From NCBI RefSeq assembly GCF_013365535.1, contig NZ_CP053590.1, positions 3,090,501-3,154,500 on the forward strand: DNA of 64,000 nucleotides. The letters run 5' to 3'. Shown one piece after another: positions 29,044 through 35,749 of the stretch (its first letter is position 1; every line of letters starts with the position of its first letter). A program made the position numbers and the translations under genes. Origin of the DNA: Aquimarina sp. TRL1 (GTDB lineage: Bacteria > Bacteroidota > Bacteroidia > Flavobacteriales > Flavobacteriaceae). The notes under the pieces are model-generated. The model saw only the letters and a program-made list of their open reading frames with translations, was not told where the DNA came from and did no database searches.

Positions 29044-29618
29044 ATTCGTGTATTGGCTCTTATTCTGCTTAGAGTTTCCTGAGTAATACCTAGGAAAGAA
29101 GCGATATCTCTCAGAGAGGCTCGTTGAGTAATTACAGGAAATCGCTCTAATAAGTTTTCGTAACGTTGCTGAGCTGTTTCAAATTGTAGAGATACAATTC
29201 GTTGTTGTAATTGCAACATTGTTTTGGTGCAGCTAATACGTCCCAGGCGCTCGAAATCGTGATAATTGTCACAAAGTAAATTCATTTCTTCTCTGGTGAT
29301 ACTTAGTAAATGCACTTCCTCCAGAGTTTCGATATAATGAGGGCTGGGAACCTGTAGAAAATAACTGGTGATAGCACACATAAAATCTCCTTCAAAAGCA
29401 AACCAGTCTGTGACGTTTTTTCCATCTTTGAGATAATATGCTTTGATAGCTCCTTTGACAATATAATATAGCATGTCAGAATATTGTCCTTCCTTAACCA
29501 GGATATATCCTTTGGGGTAGGTACGTTGTTTGATTAACGATGCCCAATGTGCTATGGTTTTGTCAGATAAAGGAGTGTATTCTTTACTGATTGTCTGTAA
29601 GATTGATGTTAGTGACAT
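29040..29618 (-). CDS. Crp/Fnr family transcriptional regulator
   Basis: The 192-residue protein has an N-terminal cyclic-nucleotide-binding-like barrel: PKGYILVKEGQYSDMLYYIV, then KGAIKAYYLKDGK and WFAFEGDFM. A C-terminal helix-turn-helix follows (SLRDIASFLGITQETLSRIRA). Glu181, Ser184 and Arg185 match the FNR recognition residues E-xx-SR. The N-terminal four-cysteine cluster of true FNR is absent, so it does not sense oxygen through that Fe-S cluster. This small form is common in Bacteroidota. It likely controls the downstream PNPOx and membrane genes through the box at 29030. Confidence 0.92.
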   Translation of the reverse strand: MSLTSILQTISKEYTPLSDKTIAHWASLIKQRTYPKGYILVKEGQYSDMLYYIVKGAIKAYYLKDGKNVTDWFAFEGDFMCAITSYFLQVPSPHYIETLEEVHLLSITREEMNLLCDNYHDFERLGRISCTKTMLQLQQRIVSLQFETAQQRYENLLERFPVITQRASLRDIASFLGITQETLSRIRANTRI

Positions 29619-29760
29619 GAGTTGTATCGAGGATTGAGAGGGAGAAAGGTAAAAATAAAATATTGTAATCGTATGTCATTCTTTTGAGAAAAAATCATTT
29701 TAACCTTCTTTGTATTCGAGTCGAACAGGTTTACTAGTGACTGTGGGGTAGGAGAGAATA

Positions 29761-29801
29761 AAAAAATCCGATAGATCAGTTTTATTGATTATCGGATTTT
29801 C
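29761..29801 (-). terminator. Terminator after the 169-aa lipoprotein gene
   Basis: AAAATCCGATA (29763-29773) pairs with TATCGGATTTT (29790-29800), with a further GATCA/TGAT pairing inside. The A-run on the + strand becomes the T-run for the leftward transcript ending at 29858. Confidence 0.8.
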
Positions 29802-29857
29802 TGATTGAGTATATGTAATAATAGCAGATGTTATGTATTATTTTATACTCCGGGGGA

Positions 29858-30367
29858 TTATTTGTATACGGTATATTGAATTACACAAGAATTGTTTTGT
29901 CTGTCTCTACATTCAAAGTATACAATGTCAGCATTGATATATGCAGCACTCCCTACAGAGTTGATGATTTGATTTACATGTGTTTGTAATTCATCTTGGT
30001 AGTGATCGAGATTAATATCGCTATCACTGTCTACATAGTAGATCATACTTTTATAAAAAGTAGACACACTGCCACTTGGAGGCCAGGAGCGAGGGTAGTC
30101 AGTACATTCTCTTACATAACGTTCGAATTCAGAAGAGGCTCCGTCAGAGCATCCGGTATCTCCGTCCAGGGTGCAATTGGTTTTTAGAGAAGGACGAGTT
30201 AATTTGTTTAATTCCTGTGTAGTTGCTGTACGATGTGTAACCGTTCCAACCAGGCTTAAATATTCATTCGTTACTGTTGTGTCGTCAATTTCTGTAGTAT
30301 CACTACAGGAGATAACAAGAAAAAGAATAATACTTAATAACGAAATAAATGCGAATTTAAATTTCAT
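29858..30367 (-). CDS. Lipoprotein of unknown function with several cysteines (169 aa)
   Basis: The lipoprotein signal MKFKFAFISLLSIILFLVISC ends at Cys21. The mature part contains NCTLDGDTGCSDG, RECTDYPRSWPPS, YFECRDRQN and NSCVIQ, giving several cysteines that could form disulfides. A propeptide-like stretch (TVTHRTATTQELNKLTRPS) precedes the cysteine-rich part. No known domain is recognised. It stands alone with its own terminator. Confidence 0.75.
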   Translation of the reverse strand: MKFKFAFISLLSIILFLVISCSDTTEIDDTTVTNEYLSLVGTVTHRTATTQELNKLTRPSLKTNCTLDGDTGCSDGASSEFERYVRECTDYPRSWPPSGSVSTFYKSMIYYVDSDSDINLDHYQDELQTHVNQIINSVGSAAYINADIVYFECRDRQNNSCVIQYTVYK

Positions 30368-30557
30368 AGGTTTTAATTTTAGGTTTAAAGAGCTTACAAG
30401 TAACTAAAGATTAAAACCGTCTCCTAACGATGGGGTTTAAGTATTTGTTATACTATATTCTGAATATTGGGATATATTTCATGGTTTGATAATGTAAATA
30501 TAAAGTTTTGGTATAGAGTTGTTTGCGTGCTGTGTTTTGTAGAGGGAAAGATTTCTT

Positions 30558-30974
30558 TTAGCTGAAAATTTCATGTTGATTTGTAAAAGATTTAAACTCA
30601 ATAGGATTGTTGCTGGGATCCAATAAAAACATTGTTAGCTGCTCTCCTTTTTTGCCTTTGTATCTGATTTGTGGGGGGATGATAAATGGAATATTGTGAG
30701 TTTCGAGTTGCTGTTTAATTCGGGTAAACTCATCTCTGGAAATAATGCATCCAAAATGGGGGATTGGTACCTGAACTCCATCTACTGAGCCACAATAATC
30801 AAGTGGTGGGATGTTATCTGACAGGTGAGCTGATGCCTGATGACCAAAAAAATCAAAGTCAACCCAGGATGCAGTCGACCTCCCTATGGAGCAACCCAGG
30901 ATCGTATGATAAAAAACAATGGTGCTTTCTATATCTTTTACTGTAAATGCATAGTGAAATATCGAAGAAGTCAT
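30558..30974 (-). CDS. VOC (glyoxalase/bleomycin-resistance fold) family protein
   Basis: The 138-residue protein begins FHYAFTVKDIESTIVFYHTILG, then WVDFDFFGHQASAHLS, and ends LFLLDPSNNPIEFKSF. This is the paired beta-alpha-beta-beta-beta unit of VOC proteins, with metal-ligand candidates at the N-terminal His, the internal His of GHQ and the C-terminal Glu. Flavobacterial relatives are called glyoxalases or dioxygenases without a proven substrate. It starts 2 nt after the hydroxyacid dehydrogenase stop, so it is in one operon with it. Confidence 0.88.
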   Translation of the reverse strand: MTSSIFHYAFTVKDIESTIVFYHTILGCSIGRSTASWVDFDFFGHQASAHLSDNIPPLDYCGSVDGVQVPIPHFGCIISRDEFTRIKQQLETHNIPFIIPPQIRYKGKKGEQLTMFLLDPSNNPIEFKSFTNQHEIFS

Positions 30975-30976
30975 AA

Positions 30977-31903
30977 TTAGTATTCTTTTTGTAATGAGAC
31001 TGTATGTAGTAATGTTTTTTGGGAACGAAACAGTTGATAGTTTTGGACAATTTGAGTGATGCAGCTATGAATATTGGTAATACTGGCGATATGGGGTGTT
31101 ATCTGAATATTATCGTATGTCCAGAAGGGGTGTTTGTCAGGTAAAGGTTCCGTTCTGAATACATCGAGGGTAGCACCGGATAAGTGTTTGCTTTCTACTA
31201 GTGTTATCAGGTCTTGCTCAACCAGGTGTTCTCCTCTGCCTACATTTATTAGATATGCCTCTTTGTTAAGTTGAGATAATATTTCTTTTCTCAGGATATT
31301 TTCTGTTTTTGATGTCAAAGGAAGAATATTAATAAGAATATCTGTATGCTTTAGGAATGAAGAAAGTGCTGCTTCTCCGGCATAGGTATCTACTTGTGGG
31401 AGTTCTTTAGGGCTGTTTGACCATCCTTTTACCCGGGCTCCCAATGCTGCAAATTGGGAAGCGACATGTTTTCCGATATTTCCAAGTCCCATAATAGAAA
31501 TGGTCATATCCTGTAATCGTTTATAAGGGAGCGGGGTCCATTGTCGATGTTGATTTGCCAGTGTATAGACGGCGGTGTTTTTTAGTTGGGACAATACGAT
31601 GGAAAGAAGGTATTCCCACATGTCATTGGATAAATGAGGGTCGACAATCCTGGATAATGTGATTTTATCCGGATCTAATTGTTGTGTTCTGGTAATATGG
31701 TCGACACCAGCTCCAGCGGATTGTACTATTTGCAGATTAGGGAATTGTTTGAGAAGCAGAGGTTGTGGTTTCCAACATACAGCAAACGATACAGTGTCGG
31801 GATTGGTAGCAGGACTATATATTTCTACTTTCGTATTAGGTAATGATTTTTGGAGTGCTTGTTGCCACGGAATAGGATCTTTTTGATTGAAAATAAGTAC
31901 CAT
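30977..31903 (-). CDS. D-2-hydroxyacid dehydrogenase (glyoxylate/hydroxypyruvate reductase A-like)
   Basis: The 308-residue protein has the NAD(P) fold ISIMGLGNIGKHVASQFAALG at about residue 133 onward. The catalytic Arg is in NVGRGEHLVEQDL, the Glu in FRTEPLPDKHPFW and the His in ITPHIASITN. The N-terminal VCWKPQPLLLKQFPNLQIVQSAGAG-type segment fits the GhrA/YcdW group, which reduces glyoxylate or hydroxypyruvate. It heads a two-gene operon with the VOC protein and is divergent from an Lrp-type regulator (107 nt), which may control it. Confidence 0.9.
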   Translation of the reverse strand: MVLIFNQKDPIPWQQALQKSLPNTKVEIYSPATNPDTVSFAVCWKPQPLLLKQFPNLQIVQSAGAGVDHITRTQQLDPDKITLSRIVDPHLSNDMWEYLLSIVLSQLKNTAVYTLANQHRQWTPLPYKRLQDMTISIMGLGNIGKHVASQFAALGARVKGWSNSPKELPQVDTYAGEAALSSFLKHTDILINILPLTSKTENILRKEILSQLNKEAYLINVGRGEHLVEQDLITLVESKHLSGATLDVFRTEPLPDKHPFWTYDNIQITPHIASITNIHSCITQIVQNYQLFRSQKTLLHTVSLQKEY

Positions 31904-31980
31904 CTGTAATTTTTGTTCAAAAGTAGATAGTTTTTGTGCTTAGCCAAAGTGGATTTGATTGCAAAAGCGTTAATTTAGTG

Positions 31981-32007
31981 TTGAAAAAAAAGTAATAATT
32001 TAATTTG
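31981..32007 (+). promoter_or_regulatory. Putative promoter of the Lrp gene
   Basis: TTG at 31981-31983 and TAATTTG at 32001-32007, 17 nt apart, resemble the flavobacterial promoter. The -7 element is one base short of TAnnTTTG. It ends 3 nt before the ATG at 32011, implying little or no leader. Confidence 0.4.
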
Positions 32008-32010
32008 TGT

Positions 32011-32430
32011 ATGGATTCAATAGTTGATGATATAGATATAGCTATAATAAACATTTTGGAAAAAGAAGCCAGAGCATCTTTTGCAGATATTGCCAGAAGA
32101 TTAACTCTTTCTCCTTCAGCGATTCGGGAACGGGTTCAGCGACTCGAAGATCACGGAGTTATTCGTCAATATCAGATAGCGTTGGACTATAAACAATTAG
32201 GGTATGATATTGAAGCGTTTATTTTAGTGAAAGTATTCCATGGAAAACTACAAAGTTTTTTGAGGGTGATCAAAACCTATAAAGAAGTGAAAGATGCGTA
32301 CCGAATTACCGGGAACTACAATGTGCATCTGAAGGTTATCTTAAAAGACAGGATGCACCTTCAGGATTTTATAGATCGTATTATGGTTTATGGAGATACG
32401 CACACTTCTCTGATATTGTCTGATATTTAA
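32011..32430 (+). CDS. Lrp/AsnC family transcriptional regulator
   Basis: The protein of about 139 residues has an N-terminal HTH (IIDEIDIAIINIL-like start, then ASFADIARRLTLSPSAIRERVQRLEDHGVI) and a C-terminal RAM ligand-binding domain (AFILVKVF, then DAYRITGNYNVHLKVILKD). It senses a small molecule, usually an amino acid. The start is the ATG at 32011; a TTG two codons upstream is in frame but lies in the -7 element. It is divergent from the hydroxyacid dehydrogenase/VOC operon, a likely target. Confidence 0.92.
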   Translation: MDSIVDDIDIAIINILEKEARASFADIARRLTLSPSAIRERVQRLEDHGVIRQYQIALDYKQLGYDIEAFILVKVFHGKLQSFLRVIKTYKEVKDAYRITGNYNVHLKVILKDRMHLQDFIDRIMVYGDTHTSLILSDI

Positions 32431-32446
32431 TGTATCAGAAAAATGA

Positions 32447-32854
32447 TCAATGCTCTTTGCTTTTATAAATCCACATAGCTTGTGTGTTTCCTGCTTTTTC
32501 GAATCCATTTTTTTTATAGAACGAAATGGCTTCCTGATCTGCAGTGAGCATTTGCATATGGAATTCTTTATATTTCTCTGTAAGTTTTTCCATAATGATC
32601 TGTCCGATTCCTTTGTTTTGATATTCCGGTAATATCAGTAAGTGTGGGAAATATACGACTAGATGCCCATCAGATATAGCATTTCCTAAACCGATCAGCT
32701 TTTTATCATCCCATGCGGTTAATACTGTATGAGACCCTAATAATGCATTGTATAGTTGTTCTGGTTTTGCTGCTGCGCTCCATTGATTAGCTTTGTATAA
32801 CTGAACTACATCAGCAATTGTGAATCCTTTTTTTTCGGAAATAATAATTTTCAT
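32447..32854 (-). CDS. GNAT family N-acetyltransferase
   Basis: The 135-residue protein has the acetyl-CoA loop LLILPEYQNKGIGQIIMEKL (QxxGxG/A motif) and the late DQEAISFYKKNGFEKAG motif B. It acetylates an amine of unknown identity. It converges with the Lrp gene, with 16 nt between the stops. Confidence 0.92.
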   Translation of the reverse strand: MKIIISEKKGFTIADVVQLYKANQWSAAAKPEQLYNALLGSHTVLTAWDDKKLIGLGNAISDGHLVVYFPHLLILPEYQNKGIGQIIMEKLTEKYKEFHMQMLTADQEAISFYKKNGFEKAGNTQAMWIYKSKEH

Positions 32855-33233
32855 AATATGTGTTTATCGTATAACCAGTTTCTTCTGGCGCTAAAAGCTT
32901 TTTGTTTGTTGAGTGTGTCTTCGTCCTGATAATCAGGATTTGATATTCTGTATGCTTGTCTTGAAATTATAATTATTTCAGGCAAATGTCATGAGGTGTT
33001 TAGTGATGTACGTTGTGGTACATCAAAATCACCTGATATACTCTTGTATAAGATGTGTAAATATACCTTAAAACAGCATGGGGATAGAATACTTTTATGA
33101 TGTTGTTAACAAAATAAAAGAGTAGGGAAGTCAGAATGATGGCTTCCCCATAGATGAAGGGATAAAAAGACATTGAGACCTTGAATAATGAATGATTCCG
33201 ATCAGTGAGATGATATTTAGAAGATTAGGAAAA
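32855..33233. other. Gene-free region with two palindromes
   Basis: About 380 nt without a gene. A 15-bp palindrome, TCCTGATAATCAGGA, lies at 32924-32938. A longer imperfect hairpin at 32994-33034 has TGATGTAC (33004-33011) pairing with GTACATCA (33018-33025) and an outer AGGTG/CACCT pair. A structured RNA or operator is possible. Confidence 0.5.
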
Positions 33234-33722
33234 TTACAAAGGGTGATATGCTTGTTTGATCATGTTTTTTACTACTATTTTATGAAAAGGTTTTACGAAA
33301 AACATGTACACCCTGCCAATGGTTTTATTATAGGTAACTAAGGTTGATACTTTGATATTGTATTCTTTTTCTTTGGAATCAAAAATGCTTACTCGGAAGT
33401 TGAGGTGTGTGTCATCTTCTCCGAGGAGAATCTCATTATCGGTAATGCTATAGATTTTAAAAAAACCTATATACCCACCAACCTTAAATTGCTGTTTGCT
33501 TTCATCAGGAATCACTGTATTAACCCCAATGAATCTGACGAGGCTATTTCTAAACTTCATTAATGCAATCACCCAGGGAGGAGCAGAGCCAAAAATATTT
33601 TGTGTTACTTCAGTAATCGTATCCCGATGATTTGTTGTACTAAATGTATCCCCAAAATCGGTTGATGGTAATAGGGGTTTTGTCGCTTTGGTTTCTATTA
33701 ACTGTTCCTGTTTTACTTTCAT
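33234..33722 (-). CDS. DUF2867 family protein
   Basis: The 162-residue sequence DFGDTFSTTNHRDTITEVTQNIFGSAPPWVIALMKFRNSLV is the DUF2867 pattern (DxFs....ditev...iF...PxWi..Lm.lRn.lv...G). The family is related to SRPBCC-like folds and its function is unknown. It is divergent from a TetR regulator; the 91-nt gap holds two near-identical palindromes, so it is probably repressed by that regulator. Confidence 0.85.
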   Translation of the reverse strand: MKVKQEQLIETKATKPLLPSTDFGDTFSTTNHRDTITEVTQNIFGSAPPWVIALMKFRNSLVRFIGVNTVIPDESKQQFKVGGYIGFFKIYSITDNEILLGEDDTHLNFRVSIFDSKEKEYNIKVSTLVTYNKTIGRVYMFFVKPFHKIVVKNMIKQAYHPL

Positions 33723-33758
33723 AGGACATTAGGCTTGAGAAGTTGTAAATGACTAATC

Positions 33759-33793
33759 TAGTACAAATGTACTATTTTTTTAGTACAGTACTA
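33759..33793. promoter_or_regulatory. Two TetR-type operators in the divergent promoter
   Basis: TAGTACAAATGTACTA (33759-33774) and TAGTACAGTACTA (33781-33793) are two palindromes with identical TAGTAC/GTACTA half-sites. Their starts are 22 bp apart, about two helical turns, so two dimers could bind one face. They lie between the DUF2867 and TetR starts and immediately upstream of the TetR -7 element. Confidence 0.7.
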
Positions 33794-33801
33794 CTAATTC
33801 T

Positions 33802-33809
33802 TATATTTG
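33802..33809 (+). promoter_or_regulatory. Putative -7 element of the TetR gene (TATATTTG)
   Basis: TATATTTG fits TAnnTTTG exactly and ends 4 nt before the ATG at 33814, implying a leaderless or near-leaderless mRNA. The second operator lies where the -33 region would be, consistent with autorepression. Confidence 0.55.
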
Positions 33810-33813
33810 TGGC

Positions 33814-34434
33814 ATGAACATGACCAAAGTAAGAATATTGGCACATAGCCTGCAGTTATTTAATACCTATGGAATAGGAGCAGTGAGTCAGCGAAAAATA
33901 GCAGATACATTAGCAATAAGTCCAGGGAATCTGACATATCATTTCAAGAAAAAAGAAGATATTGAAATTGCATTGTATGAACAGTTGGTAGATAAGGTAT
34001 CTGTTGTAATCGAAGGGGCACTTGATAAGCGTTTTGAATTAAGTTCTATGTTTGAGATGACAAAAGGGATTCTTTCGCTTTTTTTTGAATATCGCTTTAT
34101 CTTTCTTGATTTTGTGCAGCTTATGCGGGGCAATCAGAAAATAGCTACTCATTATTCTGCATTGATGAAACAGAGAAAAGAACAATTTTTTTACGCGATT
34201 CATCAGTTAGAAAACAATGGCTTGATCCGGGAAGAAGAGCTGCCTGATGAGTATGAGTTTTTGTATGATCGATTTCAGATTTTATCTGATTTCTGGATTG
34301 CCTCGGCAGAGTTTTCTACGGGCAATGTTACTGCGAAAAATCTGAAGCGCTATACCCAGGTTATTCTGCAATCGATATACCCGTATCTAACCACTAGAGG
34401 AAAAACTGAATTTTTAAATTGTTTGAAATCATAG
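33814..34434 (+). CDS. TetR/AcrR family transcriptional regulator
   Basis: The 206-residue protein has an N-terminal HTH: ILAHSLQLFNTYGIGAVSQRKIADTL and then AISPGNLTYHFKKKEDI. The helical ligand-binding domain carries the conserved MTKGILSLFFEYRFIFLDFVQL stretch seen in a Bacteroidota TetR group. Two palindromic operators directly upstream suggest that it represses itself and the divergent DUF2867 gene. It converges with the acyloxyacyl hydrolase gene, with 12 nt between stops. Confidence 0.92.
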   Translation: MNMTKVRILAHSLQLFNTYGIGAVSQRKIADTLAISPGNLTYHFKKKEDIEIALYEQLVDKVSVVIEGALDKRFELSSMFEMTKGILSLFFEYRFIFLDFVQLMRGNQKIATHYSALMKQRKEQFFYAIHQLENNGLIREEELPDEYEFLYDRFQILSDFWIASAEFSTGNVTAKNLKRYTQVILQSIYPYLTTRGKTEFLNCLKS

Positions 34435-34446
34435 GCTGTGGTAGGA

Positions 34447-35691
34447 TTATTTTTTTGCAAACCGATGTACATATCCGATGCTGATTTCTGAAAAATCTGC
34501 CTGTCCTAAATTCGCATTGATGTGTGCTGAGACAAATACATTGTGTTTTGGAGATGTATTTGTGTTGCGTAGGTAGTATTTAATCCCCATTCTGCTAGAG
34601 ACGGTTCGTTTTATTTCATAATACCAGTTAAGGTCTTCTTTGTAATACGTGTCATTAGCATAATATCCTTGACTTAATTGCCAGTCTATCTTATAAAAGG
34701 GCTTGTAGATGTTAAGTCCGATTTGTGTACTGAGACCTACGTGACCAAGTAATAATTCAGCACTGGCAAATACTCCGAAGTTAGTTGCATAACGAAAGGG
34801 GCTTTCTCTAAAAAAGGGAACCTGTTCCTCGATTAATTCTTCATCGTTTTTTATATGGTCATAATAGTGTTGGTAAAAACGATAGTAAAATCCCCCACCA
34901 AATTTGAAAGTGTTTTTATAGATCTTTCCGGCACTAAAGGCTACAGAGTATACTTCTTTTTGAGCGTTAAACGTTTGTGATAATACATTGTATCCAAGTC
35001 CGAACCTGCCTGATATGAATGTTGTACTTCCAGGCGTGTTTTCTTTTGTTTCAGATACTTTCCGAAAAGAGGGGGAAACTTGTTTTGTTACCGGAATTAT
35101 AGAGGAGACACTCGCTACAAAAGAATTTAATCCCTGATTAGGGAGTCTGGTATGTCCGTTAGAGTGATGGATGTATCCGAGTCCCATGCGCCAATCCATG
35201 TGATTAGTGCGGAAAATATCATAATACAGAAAAGAACGAAAGGACCAGTTGATCTTGGTTGTAATTGCTTTGTTATAAGGGTTATCTACAGGGTGGTATT
35301 GCGTATCCATATACGATGCTCCCATTCCTACTTGTAGGTAAATAGGGTGTTTTTTTTGCGAAAAAAAAGAAGTTTCTAGAAAGGGCATAACAGTATATGC
35401 TTTTCCTATTTTTTGAGTATTTCCAAAATCGGTAATACTCAAGGAGATTCCTGTAGTGGGATACCCTAATTGTCTTTTCCATGCTTTTTCTTTATTAGTA
35501 TTAAACCCCAGACTTACAAAGAATGCTTTTTGTATGGAAGTTTCAGGAAACCCCTGATTGGCTTCCATTGTTTTTCCAATGGCGATCTCCGGAGCAATAT
35601 ATATCAAAGGCTTTTGTGATTTTTTAACAGGTTGTGCGTATATTTTTAAGGTTATTAATAGAGGGCATAGTAAGTAAAATGTATATTTCAT
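34447..35691 (-). CDS. Acyloxyacyl hydrolase / PagL-like outer-membrane lipid A deacylase
   Basis: A signal peptide (MKYTFYLLCPLLITLKIYAQ) fixes the start at 35691; the frame extends further upstream but runs into the next gene. The mature protein, about 390 residues, is a predicted beta-barrel with many aromatic-ended strands. The segment IHHSNGHTRLPNQGLNSF carries the His and Ser of PagL-type lipid A 3-O-deacylases, annotated in Bacteroidota as acyloxyacyl hydrolases. It is longer than PagL. It should act on lipid A in the outer membrane. It ends 12 nt from the converging TetR gene. Confidence 0.82.
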   Translation of the reverse strand: MKYTFYLLCPLLITLKIYAQPVKKSQKPLIYIAPEIAIGKTMEANQGFPETSIQKAFFVSLGFNTNKEKAWKRQLGYPTTGISLSITDFGNTQKIGKAYTVMPFLETSFFSQKKHPIYLQVGMGASYMDTQYHPVDNPYNKAITTKINWSFRSFLYYDIFRTNHMDWRMGLGYIHHSNGHTRLPNQGLNSFVASVSSIIPVTKQVSPSFRKVSETKENTPGSTTFISGRFGLGYNVLSQTFNAQKEVYSVAFSAGKIYKNTFKFGGGFYYRFYQHYYDHIKNDEELIEEQVPFFRESPFRYATNFGVFASAELLLGHVGLSTQIGLNIYKPFYKIDWQLSQGYYANDTYYKEDLNWYYEIKRTVSSRMGIKYYLRNTNTSPKHNVFVSAHINANLGQADFSEISIGYVHRFAKK

Positions 35692-35749
35692 ACAATTGGT
35701 TATTTTTTCCTCCGTGAAAATAACTTTTTTTAGGAGATAACAAAATAAG

